The notes below the pieces were generated by a model. It did not search any database, was not told where the DNA came from, and saw only the letters and a list, made by a program, of their open reading frames with translations. A program made the position numbers and the translations under genes. DNA of 64,000 bases from Paracyclopina nana (taxonomy: Eukaryota; Arthropoda; Copepoda; Cyclopoida; Cyclopettidae), in contig JAGUCH010000001.1 in NCBI GenBank assembly GCA_019096065.1, forward strand, positions 10,416,001-10,480,000, in the 5' to 3' direction. Positions 45,789 to 55,545 of the stretch are shown here, in pieces (within the stretch, counting starts at the first letter, position 1; each line of letters starts with the position of its first letter).

Positions 45789-48266
45789 ATGACGCCAGTA
45801 AGATGCCTTCTTTGGCCCTCTACGTACTTGATGGTCTTCTTTGTGTATGCCTACTGGATCCTGTTCAGTGAACTGGCCCAGGCGGCCGTGGTCCCGGGGA
45901 CGTCACCCCGGAGCCGTGTCGCCGATCTTTACACCCCGGACGCAAAGGTCACGTCGTTCACCACCTACGACTGCGCGCACCCCGATGCCATCCACGAAGC
46001 CATCGATCTGAGTCAGCCAGAGCTCTGCGAGGACATTCGGAGCGCATATCAGGCCCCCGTCAATATCACAGTCCAGGTGCTCCAGACCGCGTCGACCCTC
46101 TCGATTAAGGCCTTCCGGTGCAGGGTGCATTTGTCCCGACAGGTGACAAGATGTGGATACGATAGCATCAGTTACGGCAGTCAAATGACCGATGTCAACC
46201 GGCCCTACTTGGTGACCCCACAAGCGTGTCGGGAGGCCGCCGAGAAGCATTACTTGATAGTGGAGAACAAGAAGGTGGAGGTAGCTCTCAATAATCCGAC
46301 CTCGCTCTCTTATTTCTCCAAAGGAGGGTTGGATAAGGACCACAAGTGCACCACCACCACTTTTACCAGCGGAGGTGTCACGTTCTACAAATCATACGAG
46401 ACCACCACCATCCATGCGCTGGTAGAGCCGATTTACGGGAAGCTGAATACGGCCAACGGGCGGGTGGTGTTCTCCAACCACTTGACGGCGAATTTCCAGG
46501 ACCTCATCGTGCAAGACGATGCGGAAGGTACTATTGTGTGGCCCAAGCGGAAGTCACCTCGCTGCGAGGACGAGCTTAGTGAGGTGTATCGAGGGCCTGC
46601 CGTGCTCTATCCTCACCGGAACGCCACCAGCCTCATGGGAGGAGCTGGACATCTCGGCGATCTCCTCCTGCTAGCCCATGAGGAGGAGTCAAGGTTCGCG
46701 GGGTTCGTCCTCAAAGGAGTACAGTCCATGTGTCAGCGGAAGCTGTTCACCACCCAGCTGAGGGACTTTGCCATCCTCTTGGTGGGGCCCGGGGAAGGGC
46801 CCCTTCAAGCCAAGTACCTGCACCCAGAGGACATGGACGGAGCGAACATCCAGACGCAGCTCGCGTTTGTGCATTCACAACATGCGCTGCACATTCAGGA
46901 TCGGTTTAAATTCTTACAAGAATTGATCTGCAAAAATGAGCGTGCAATCTTACACTCCAAGTTGCAGAGCATGGCCTCCGGATCATCGTCATACGCCACC
47001 CTGGACAGCCACGGACCCGGCCATCTCGTCACGAGGGCGGGGGCCGTGGCCTACGTGACGTCCTGCTACCCTGTACAGGCGGTCACCCGGTCCATCGACA
47101 ACTGCACCCAGGAAATTCCCGTGCTGGTCAACAACGAGACCCGGTTTGCGGACCCGCTGTCGTTTATCTTGACCGACCGGCCGAGCGTGGTCCCGTGCGA
47201 CTCGATAACGCCCATCAAGTGGCGCGTACACAACCAATGGATGTGCGCCACGCCCCAGATCCACGCCTGCATCGCTCCATCCCAGCTCAATCCGATGTCC
47301 GACGCCGCCCCGCGCAGCCATCAGTATGACATCAGCCGCGGATTGGGCGGTGGCGTGTTCTCTGCGGAGCAACGGGCCAACCACATCCTGTACCTCCACC
47401 TCTTCAGCAGCCGGGAGGCGGTGGTCAACACGATCACCAGCAACGTACTCCACAACTCCCTGATCACGGGTAGCCGCTCTACCACCTTCTGGTCCCAGGA
47501 GGACATCGACCAAATGGTGGACCACGTGGGGAGTGCGATCATTCCCTTCTTCAGTTCGGTGGGGAAGTACTACTCGTACTTCACTGGGTTCCTCATCACC
47601 GTGGGCCTCCTGAAGTTGATCCTGGGAGCCCTACTCCGTATGATCATCCTCTACCGACGACGCGGCTTCGGGTGGTGGATGTTGTTGGCAATCTGGCACA
47701 CGGCGTTCCTGATGGTGGAGATGCCGTGGAGGATGGTGACCAACCTAGGGCAGGATCAGATCCTGTTCCCGGGGGGCGACAGCGATGATGAACGGCCCTC
47801 TCGCCGAGGACGCCGCCACCCCGGGGGTGGGACCACCCAAGCATTCCGCCTGGCCAACCTGGGCAGCTCCGACGATGACGACGACGATGAGGACGCACCA
47901 CCCAAGTATGCGACGGCCGCAGCCGGCGCCGCGGGCGTGGAAGAGGATGAGGCCGCGCCCCGCACTAGACGTGGATTTCGCCAGCGGCTGCGAGAGGCCC
48001 TCTCCCAAGAACAGGACTCGGTCTACAAAAACCTGCAGGCCCAGGTGGACGTGCTGGCCCGGCAAAACGAGTCAATGCATAATTACCTGATGACCGTGCT
48101 ACCGGCAGCTACGGTGCCTACGGTGCCCTCCGCCACGTCCACTCCGCTCAAGCCGTTTCCGGAAGTCGCGGTCTCACCGGCCCCACCGATCTCCCCGGTT
48201 CGGCCTGCTACGCCCAGACAACGGACCGTGGGCCCCCGTCGTGAGGACACGACAACCCTTCAGTAG
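45789..48266 (+). CDS. env: Envelope glycoprotein, mononegavirus/chuvirus-like type
   Basis: The 825-codon frame starts at ATG 45789. It has an N-terminal hydrophobic signal (TYLMVFFVYAYWILF), a Cys-rich ectodomain, a membrane segment near residues 596-622 (FLITVGLLKLILGALLRMII) and a second hydrophobic stretch (WWMLLAIWHTAFLM) near 630-645. The long cytoplasmic tail has an acidic run (SSDDDDDDED), a PPxY-type PPKY, a coiled-coil-like segment and a Pro-rich end. The cysteine spacing of the first 200 residues (TYDC, FRCRV, RCGYDS, KCTTTTF) recalls the glycoproteins of chuvirus-like negative-strand viruses that have been captured by arthropod and nematode retrotransposons. That is recognition by pattern; a profile search would settle it. 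Confidence 0.68.
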   Translation: MTPVRCLLWPSTYLMVFFVYAYWILFSELAQAAVVPGTSPRSRVADLYTPDAKVTSFTTYDCAHPDAIHEAIDLSQPELCEDIRSAYQAPVNITVQVLQTASTLSIKAFRCRVHLSRQVTRCGYDSISYGSQMTDVNRPYLVTPQACREAAEKHYLIVENKKVEVALNNPTSLSYFSKGGLDKDHKCTTTTFTSGGVTFYKSYETTTIHALVEPIYGKLNTANGRVVFSNHLTANFQDLIVQDDAEGTIVWPKRKSPRCEDELSEVYRGPAVLYPHRNATSLMGGAGHLGDLLLLAHEEESRFAGFVLKGVQSMCQRKLFTTQLRDFAILLVGPGEGPLQAKYLHPEDMDGANIQTQLAFVHSQHALHIQDRFKFLQELICKNERAILHSKLQSMASGSSSYATLDSHGPGHLVTRAGAVAYVTSCYPVQAVTRSIDNCTQEIPVLVNNETRFADPLSFILTDRPSVVPCDSITPIKWRVHNQWMCATPQIHACIAPSQLNPMSDAAPRSHQYDISRGLGGGVFSAEQRANHILYLHLFSSREAVVNTITSNVLHNSLITGSRSTTFWSQEDIDQMVDHVGSAIIPFFSSVGKYYSYFTGFLITVGLLKLILGALLRMIILYRRRGFGWWMLLAIWHTAFLMVEMPWRMVTNLGQDQILFPGGDSDDERPSRRGRRHPGGGTTQAFRLANLGSSDDDDDDEDAPPKYATAAAGAAGVEEDEAAPRTRRGFRQRLREALSQEQDSVYKNLQAQVDVLARQNESMHNYLMTVLPAATVPTVPSATSTPLKPFPEVAVSPAPPISPVRPATPRQRTVGPRREDTTTLQ

Positions 48267-48273
48267 GGGGAAG
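48265..48273 (+). other. Polypurine tract
   Basis: AGGGGGAAG lies one base before the 3' LTR, the usual place for priming plus-strand synthesis. Confidence 0.7.
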
Positions 48274-48274
48274 T

Positions 48275-48470
48275 TGTAGCAGGAACGCGGGTATACGGGT
48301 GTGTTCTGTGGGCGCCTGCGAGCGCCCCGTCCCGGTGAAATGAATTGTACAGCAGTTAATAAACGGACGCACTCGAGTAAACACCTCGACTAGTTTCTAG
48401 TAGCAAGTTCTTCTATCGCTACCCGCAGGCGCGCGTGTCATCCTCGGGGGGTCTATACGAACCTCCTACA
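48275..48470 (+). repeat. 3' LTR
   Basis: Identical to the 5' LTR over 196 bp by direct reading, and followed by ATTA, the target duplication. Confidence 0.95.
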
Positions 48471-48474
48471 ATTA

Positions 48475-48813
48475 TCATCCGTATTTTCCCGGTTTACTAC
48501 TGATTAATTTGTAACGATATCATAAAATATAAGCTTTTCAAAATACTGATTTGTAAAATTAATGTTACAGATTTCTAATCATTATTATTGGCTTCATGGC
48601 ACTCTAGCGATGCCAAATATGTAGTTGATTTTTTCAAAAAATGTTTCATTCGCAAGTTAACAATGATTTAATTTTTGAAAATAAAATTTTATTCAGTAGT
48701 TAATCTGTCAAATACTTGATATCTACACATTAACACCTGATTTTTTTTCTGATTTTCGTGAATGCGAGCCTGTATTTTATCGTTAATAAAACTGTTTTTT
48801 ATCTGTAGTGTAC
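48475..48813. other. Interior of the large element, no gene seen
   Basis: AT-rich sequence with 'tttactactgatt' phrases. It resumes the sequence interrupted by the Gypsy insertion at 40401. Confidence 0.5.
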
Positions 48814-49045
48814 GGTGAAACTGCTGATTTCCACCACACCCAACTACAACAGGAAATCTGTATTTGAATCCCTACTTCTGCCACCAGACTACTGAATGTC
48901 TACCTGTCCTTTATCCGGCGTTTGATGGTGAAACTGCTGATTTCCACCACACCCAACTACAGCAGGCTATATGCATCTGGATCCCTATTTCTGCCACAAA
49001 ACTACTGAATGTCTACCCGTCCTATATCGGTGATTGACGGTGAAA
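48814..49045. repeat. Two tandem copies of a ~112-bp unit
   Basis: GGTGAAACTGCTGATTTCCA begins at 48814 and 48928, and GGTGAAACT occurs again at 49039. Each copy carries CACACCCAACTACA and TACTGAATGTCTACC. Confidence 0.85.
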
Positions 49046-49354
49046 CTAGAAACTTTGAATGCCTTAGATTTGATGACTCAATTCTCTACTTCAGAGAACT
49101 TGTTCCATTCATCAGACTAGATGATTGGTAATCATACATGTGGTCATGTGAATTATAAGCACTTAAGGCAATACCTTCTTTCCTAACAAATACATTTGAT
49201 TATTTATGAAGTTTTACTTATTTATTCAAAAATAAGCATGAATGCTATTTTCAATAGCATATTTAGAGACTTATAGCTAAAAGCTATTAATACTTTTTTT
49301 CAAAATCTATAACTCAACTAAAGTTATTTACAAGACAATTTTCACAATATAATG

Positions 49355-49462
49355 ATACCGATTGAGTCATCAAAACCGGGTAAGCGCTATGGCCAATTCG
49401 GCCGGTTTATTTAGTGCAGCAGTGCAGCCAGCGCATTGCGTTTCTCATGACTCAATCGGTAT
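49355..49462. repeat. 108-bp inverted repeat
   Basis: ATACCGATTGAGTCAT at the left is matched by ATGACTCAATCGGTAT at the right, perfect 16-bp arms around a GC-richer loop (GGCCAATTCGGCCGG). No flanking duplication is clear. Confidence 0.8.
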
Positions 49463-49540
49463 GTAAGCAGCGCCATCTCTGAATAGTTTACTAAATTTAA
49501 TTCATGAAAACAGATAAAATACTGATTTACAACTGACCAA

Positions 49541-50080
49541 GTAAATCCGGTTCAGACTGATTTCAAACTGATTTAGTACAGATTTTTTAGCAAGGATGAA
49601 ATAGCGCACTACCGAGTTAGGTGGCAGTAGATCATGTATTATCTGCCGATATAAGACAGGTGGCAACAGCCATGTGAAAAGTTGCACTTTACAGAATTTC
49701 TACCGCTGCAGTAAATCCGGTTCAGACTGATTTCATGCAGATTTACTACAGATTTTTAAGCAAGGATGCACTAGGGCACTACCGAGTTAGGTGGCAGTAG
49801 ATCATGTATTAAGTGCCGATATAAGACAGGTGGCAACAGCCATGTGAAAATTTGCACTTTACTGAATTTCTACTGCTGCAGTAAATCCGGTTCAGACCGA
49901 TTTCATGCAGATTTACTACAGATTCTTTAGCAAGGATGCACTAGGGCACTACCGAGTTGGGTGGCAGTAGATCATGTATTAACTGCCGATAAAAGACAGG
50001 TGGTGACAGCCATGTGAAAATTTGCACTTTACTGAATTTCTACTGCTGCAGTAAATCCGGTTCAGACTGATTTCATGCAG
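49541..50080. repeat. 170-bp tandem array, three full copies
   Basis: GTAAATCCGGTTCAGACTGA (one copy with C for T) starts at 49541, 49711, 49881 and 50051, an exact 170-bp period. The fourth copy is truncated. Each unit includes ACTACCGAGTTAGGTGGCAG and GATATAAGACAGGTGG. Confidence 0.93.
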
Positions 50081-51055
50081 ATATAGTACGCATATCATTA
50101 TTACTTAGTATGAACTTGAATACAGATAAAAAACTGATTTCAAAATCTGTAGGAAACGGATTAAATACTGATTTAATATATATATTAAAGATAAATAAAA
50201 TTTTTACCTACTACTGATATAAATTTCACAGTAGTATATAAGTATTATATCTGTCAAAACTTGATTTCATACTTAAATAATACTGATTTATAAAATTAAC
50301 AATAATAAAAAAAAATTAATTATTTTTCTTCGCTTGATCCTAGCAACATGATATAAGTTGAAAAAAAATTGATTTCCGAAAAAATTAGAAGAGTCTGTCA
50401 AAGAGCCAAAATGACGGAAAATCAAGTTTTTAAAAAATCATATCTTTTATGTTTGAAATGATATTTAAGTAAAAATTACATTTGTGTATACTAAATACCA
50501 TGGAGAATAAATATGTGAGGATATTTTTTAAAAATTTACATTTTTAATTTTCAGATCCGTTTACTACTGATAAACTACGGATCATTTGTTTGGTTGGGCA
50601 TTGCAAAATTGATATCTCAGCATTTACTTCCACTACTTCTAAGTAAATCGTCCTATGTAGTGCAAAGTACAAAAGGCTGCTGTTTCAAACTCGTATTCAA
50701 TGCCTAAATTCGAAAAATGCTCCGATTTTTTATCTATTTATATTTTTGGAAACTAGAGACAAAACTGAACACTTTTTATTCCTGAGTCATTCAAGCAACT
50801 CAGCTATAAGTCTCCGTAAATCTCAGCAGACAGGCTGCTATTGAGCATTAAACTTTGGCGCGTGATATCTCAAAGTTATTTACTGCTGAGAGCTCAGCGC
50901 TATGTCAGCTTGTAGTTGTTTGATTTTAAAACTATTTACAGCTATGGAATCTAGAGACTCAGTAGAACAAAGGTTAATTTAAAAGCAAAGTTAATACCTC
51001 CACTGTTACCTTCCCTATTTCCAGAACGTCCTATGTAGCATGTGTTACATAAGCC
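50081..51055. other. Interior of the large element, no gene seen
   Basis: AT-rich, no coding pattern on either strand, no obvious repeat except 'aaatctgtag' and 'actgattt' phrases. Confidence 0.5.
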
Positions 51056-53532
51056 TCATATTTGGGTGGTGATGGGTGGTGATTGAGAAACAAGAGGCAA
51101 AACGAAATTCATATCTGGGTGGTGATGGGTGGTGATTGGGAAAAAAGAGGCTAAATGAAATTCATATCTGGGTGATGATGGGTGGTGATTGGAAAAAAAG
51201 AGACAAAACAAAATTCATATCTGGGTGGTGATTGGGAAAAAGAGGCAAAACGAAATTCATATCTGGGTGATGATCAGAAAAAAAAGACCAAATCCAAAAT
51301 CATTTTGGGTGGTGATTGGGATAAACATGGCAAAACGAAATTCATATCTGGGTGGTGATGGGTGGTGATTGGGAAAAAAGAGGCAAAACTAATTTATGTT
51401 TGGGTGGTGATGGGTGTTGATCAGAGAAAAAGACCAAATCCAAAATCATTTTGGGTGGTGATGGGCGGTTATTGGGAAAAAAGAGGCAAAACGAAATATT
51501 TATCTGGATGGTGATGGGTGGTGATTGGGAAAAAAGAGGCAAAACGAAATTTATGTTTTGGTGGTGATGGGTGGGGTCTCAGGACTTTTGCCCTTGGCCG
51601 TTTGCCCTAGGTCTATTTGCCCTTGGCCGTTTGCCCGTAGAGACATTTGCCCATGAGACTTTTGCCCCTGGGAACTTTTGCCTGTAGGATATTTGCCCTT
51701 GAGACATTTGCCCTTGGGGACGTTTGCCTTTGGGGACCTTTGCCCTTGGGGACTTTTGCCCATGGGGACTTTTGCCCTTGGAGACTTTTGCCCTTGGGGA
51801 CTTTTGCCCTTAGGGACTTTTGCCCTTGGGGACTTTTGCCCTTGGGGACTTTTGCCCCTGTGGACTTTTGCCCCTGGGGACTTTTGCCCCTGGGGACTTT
51901 TGCCCCTGGGGACTTTTGCCCCTGGGGACTTTTGCCCTCGGGGACTTTTGCCCTCGGGGACTTTTGCCCCTGGGGACTTTTGCCCTTGGGGACTTTTGCC
52001 CTTGCCTTGGAGACTTTTGCCCTGGCCTTGGAGACTTTTGCCCTAGGGGACATTTGCCCTTGGGGACTTTAGCCCTTGAGACTTCTGCCCTTGAGAACTT
52101 TTGCCCTCCTAAACTTTTGCCCTTTGTGACATTGGCCTTTTGAGACTTTTGGCTGTGGGTCTTTTGGTTGTGGGGACTTTTGCCTATGAGGACTTTCTAT
52201 TGGTTGCTTTTACTATGTCCAGTAGATCAATTGGCCTTGTACACGCACACGGACAAAATTCAGATTTAATTTTCATTATTCTCTAATTGTAGGTTAAAAG
52301 CAAACTATCAGAACTTCAAAAAAGTCCGAAAAGGGCAAAGGTCCCCAAGGGCAAATGTCCCCGAGGGCAAAAGTCCCCAAGGGCAAAAGTCCCCAAGGGC
52401 AACAGTCCCCGAGGGCAAAAGTCCCCAAGGGCAACAGTCCCCGAGGGCAAAAGTCCCCAAGGGCAAAAGTCCCTAAGGGCAAAAGTCCTTGGGGGCAAAA
52501 GTCCCCAAGGGCAAAAGTCCCCAAGGGCAAAAGTCCCCAAGGGCAAAAGTCTCAAGGGCAATAGTCCTCAAGGGCAAAAGTCCTAAGGGCAAAAGTATCT
52601 AAGGGCAAAAGTGTCCATGGGCAAAAGTTTCAAGGGCAAAAGTCTCCAAGGGCAAAAGTTCAATGGGCAAAAGTACCAAGGGCAAACGGCCAAGGGCAAA
52701 CAGCCAAGGGCAAAAGGGACGCAGCCAATGGGTGGTGATCAGAAAAAAAGACCAAATCCAAAATCATTTTGGGTGGTGATGGGTGGTGATTGGGAAAAAG
52801 GAGCCAAAACGAAATTCATATCTGGGTGGTGATTGGGAAAAAAGAGGCAAAACAAAATTCATATCTGGGTGGTGATGGGTGGTGATTGGGAAAAAAGAGG
52901 CAAAACGAAATTCATATTTGGGTGGTGATGGGTGGTGATCAGAAAAAAAGACCAAATCCAAAATCATTTTGGGTGGTGATGGGTGGTGATTGGGTAAAAA
53001 TAGGCAAAACGAAATATTTATCTGGATGGTGATGGGTGGTGATTGGGAAAAAAGAGGCAAAACGAAATTTATGTTTTGGTGGTGATGGGTGGTGATCAGA
53101 AAAAAAGACCAAATCCAAAATCATTTTGGGTGGTGATGGGTGGTGATCAGAAAAAAAGACCAAATCCAAAATCATTTTGGGTGGTGATGGGTGGTGATTG
53201 GGTAAAAATAGGCAAAACGAAATATTTATCTGGATGGTGATGGGTGGTGATTGGGGAAAAAGAGGCAAAACGAAATTTATGTTTTGGTGGTGATGGGTGG
53301 TGATCAGAAAAAAAGACCAAATCCAAAATTTTGGGTGGTGATAGGTGGTGATTGGGAAAAAAGAGCCAAAATGAAATTCTTATTTTGGGTGATGATGGGT
53401 GGTTGGGAAAGAAAAATTGAGATTTTATGTGCTCTGCTATTGACCTCATAGGAATTTCAGATTTTTTGTGTTCTTTTATATGAAATCTATGTCAATTTGA
53501 GCATTTTTGTGCGCTGAACATGAGAGTGTTAC
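51056..53532. repeat. Right inverted arm of the large element
   Basis: Tandem TGGGTGGTGATGGGTGGTGAT blocks alternate with 'gaccaaatccaaaatcatttt' and 'gaggcaaaacgaaattcat', the reverse complement of the left arm. Without the inner insertion (51575-52727 plus one 8-bp duplication) it is about 1.3 kb, over twice the length of the left arm, so copy number has drifted between the arms. Confidence 0.87.
51575..52727. mobile_element. Nested minisatellite foldback element
   Basis: The left half is a tandem array of 16-17-bp GACTTTTGCCCTTGGG units (to about 52110). The right half is the same array in inverse orientation (CCCAAGGGCAAAAGTC, from about 52330). About 220 bp of unique DNA separates them. 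ATGGGTGG flanks both ends (51567-51574 and 52728-52735). Open frames of up to 146 codons follow from the repeat length and are not genes. Confidence 0.8.
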
Positions 53533-53559
53533 TGAATTTACTCGCGAGTAAAACCGGTT

Positions 53560-53700
53560 ATAGTTAGTAAAATACTTTAGAATGTGTGTCACTTGATAAA
53601 GTAAAACGTCAGAGCTTTTATATTTGTGTAGTTATATGAACTGAGACGAATTGGAAAACTGAACTATACATGCGAAAATTGCTTTCCATCATATTAAAAT
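53560..53700. repeat. Copy of a dispersed repeat also at 55411-55545
   Basis: AATGTGTGTCACTTGATAAAG and the following ~130 bp, ending GCTTTCCATCATAT, match 55411-55545 closely in the same orientation. It begins directly beside the right end of the large element. Confidence 0.75.
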
Positions 53701-53936
53701 ATTTATGAGGATAAGCTTTATGTGGTGAGCTTTGTCCCATTGAACTGAGGTAGATTACATAAAAAACTATTTTATTTATGAGCGGGAAAAACAGGTCCCA
53801 TACAGTAAATGATTGTCCCGCATTTTAGATGTTGCGTATTTTAGCTTATTCTGGCGCGCTGACGTACTGTGCAAAGTGCGTTACATCCGTCGTTTCTTAT
53901 TAATACAAAAACATTTTTTTATATGGTCGATTTAAA

Positions 53937-54618
53937 GGGGAACGGTAATAAGATCGAAATTTTAAGATCGAAATCAACATGGGATTTTAAAGTCGAAGCT
54001 TTTTTAGAGACTGGGTATTAAAGTCGAAAGAGTAGGGTATTAAGTCTGATGGATTTTGAGTCTCAGGGTAATAAGATCGAACGGTGAATTACAACACCAA
54101 ACTATACCTGTACTTTAAGATCTATTCACCTTTATTTTAAAGTCACTGAATTCCTTGCACAAAATTTCCAATTCATTCAAGTAGATTTCCGTAAGGTGTA
54201 TAATTTCAATTTATAACATACAATGGCTTGCTAGAATATCTCCAGAAAATCTGTCAGTTTGGAATTGAAAACAATACAAACAATTCTGCTGAAAGTTACC
54301 ATGCCTTTTTAAAGAGGCAACTTCCTAATCATAGGCCTAACATTTGGACTTTTTTGTCTAAAATAGATGAAATCATCAGTGATTTTGAGATAGATATAAA
54401 AATGCTTGATGAATTTCCTGAAAATGACAATTGACTTTTAAATATCTAGATGTTTCGACTTTAAAATCCAGGTAGAGGTTCATTTTTTGTTTTCCCGTTC
54501 GATCTTATTACCCAGTATCAATTTTAGTTCGATCTTAAAATCCATGTGATTCGACTTTAAAATCCCTTATCAATTCTGCTTTAAAATCCCCCCTAAATTC
54601 GATCTTAATACCGGCACC
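53937..54618. mobile_element. MULE-like element with 9-bp target duplication
   Basis: CGATTTAAA occurs at 53928-53936 and 54619-54627. Just inside, the left end GGGGAACGGTAATAAGATCG and the right end (reverse complement GGTGCCGGTATTAAGATCGA) are related. Both arms then repeat AAGATCGAA / TTTAAAGTCGAA motifs in inverse orientation. A 9-bp duplication is the hallmark of Mutator-like elements, and the interior encodes a transposase fragment (next entry). At 682 bp it is an internally deleted, non-autonomous copy. Confidence 0.78.
54228..54434 (+). pseudogene. MULE transposase C-terminal fragment
   Basis: The open stretch contains NNSAESYHAFLKRQL followed by PNIWTFLSKIDEI. This is the C-terminal motif of MULE transposases: two Asn, an acidic residue, then His, and later a PNIW-like segment. 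There is no ATG at the start and the catalytic DDE domain is absent, so it is a remnant. It ends in TGA. Confidence 0.6.
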
Positions 54619-54827
54619 CGATTTAAATTTCTGCAGTCCATACAAGATTGCATGTGGCCTCAAGTTATTGGTAGTTAAGCAGGTTTATTTGCTATACGTA
54701 AGTATAACAAATGCTATTTTTTATTGAAACCATAAAATTGTTTTAAATGGTCGGACTTATTGTATCTATTTATATATGTAAACAATTTATAAAACAAGCT
54801 ATTAAAATAGCTGAGCAAATTTTGTAT

Positions 54828-55545
54828 AGTAAAAATCGAGTGACAACTTTGCGGGCTCGAGCTTGCCAGAGCCAAGTAATGCTACGAGATTTTTACTTTG
54901 CAAAATGAGCTCAGATATTTTGTAAGCCTGTTTTATAATTTGTTTACATATATATACGATTTTATATGATGGAAAGTAATTTTCAAATGTTAATGAAGTT
55001 ACCAGACTAGGCGATCTTGACCTAGCATTTGATCCATTACTATGAGGGCTTGGGTTGAGAGGCCCTCAGTAGTGCAAGAGTAGCTGAAAGAGTTAATTAG
55101 TCACTTAAAAAGTGTGCATTTTGAATTTGGCACTTTTTGGAGCTAAAAGATCTGTTAGATCAAGTTTTGTCTGGTATCTCTGATAGAGACTCTACTCTTC
55201 TACTAAGCTTCGCTCAGCTTAGAAGAAGAATAAAAAGGAATTCTAACAAATTCTTATATAACTGTATTGGTAGCTCAGTCAGTAGAGCACCGGACTCCTA
55301 ATCCTGGCGTTCAGGGTTCGATCCCCATACATGTCATTTTTTCTCCTTTTTTCTGCAATCGGATTTACTTCTTTGACAATATCATGATAACAGAGGAGCA
55401 ACACACCTTGTAAAATACTTTATAATGTGTGTCACTTGATAAAGTTAAACGTCAGAGCTTTTATATATGTGTAGTTATATGAACTGAGACGAATTGGTAA
55501 ACTGAATTATACATGCAAAAATTGCTTTCCATCATATAAAAAAAA
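54828..55545 (+). repeat. Dispersed repeat with a tRNA-Arg-like segment
   Basis: This is a second copy of the repeat at 33857-34440. TTTTATATGATGGAAAG near 54960 is matched in inverse orientation by CTTTCCATCATATAAA near 55530, so the unit may be a mobile element with inverted ends. At about 55264-55336 it carries TAGCTCAGTCAGTAGAGCA, the anticodon arm GGACTCCTAATCC (anticodon CCT, Arg) and the B box GGTTCGATCCC. The arms are better kept than at 34.3 kb, but acceptor pairing is still weak. Confidence 0.65.

Larger units (their letters stand above)
40402..48470 (+). mobile_element. Ty3/Gypsy retrotransposon with envelope, RT region deleted
   Basis: The 8,069-bp element has 196-bp LTRs that are identical over their full length, begin TG, end CA, and are flanked by ATTA on both sides (40398-40401 and 48471-48474). 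It is much richer in G+C than the surrounding DNA. Order: 5' LTR, primer-binding site, long leader with one open frame, gag, integrase-only pol, envelope, polypurine tract, 3' LTR. The protease, reverse transcriptase and RNase H region of about 2 kb or more is absent. Identical LTRs point to recent insertion, and the three main frames are open. Mobilisation would need enzymes supplied by another element. Confidence 0.93.
37185..53532. mobile_element. Foldback-type DNA transposon with nested insertions
   Basis: The left end GTTAACACTCTCATG and the right end CATGAGAGTGTTAC are inverted copies, and the match continues inward through about 150 bp of unique sequence into arms built of tandem TCACCACCCA / TGGGTGGTGA blocks. 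An 8-bp duplication, TGAATTTA, flanks the whole. The span is 16,348 bp. Subtracting the Gypsy element (8,069 bp), the inner foldback (1,153 bp) and their duplications leaves about 7.1 kb. I found no transposase frame, so it appears non-autonomous. An 8-bp duplication fits hAT or P-like enzymes; long tandem-repeat arms are the Foldback style. The enzyme that moved it is unknown. Confidence 0.72.

Noticed and set aside
46989..47525. Minus-strand frame of 178 codons within the envelope gene
   Set aside because: Antisense shadow of GC-rich envelope coding sequence.
51551..52564. Proline/glycine-rich frames such as GLLPLGTFALGDFCP repeats, up to 146 codons
   Set aside because: They are translations of the 16-17-bp minisatellite in several frames and both strands; no start context or conservation supports a protein.
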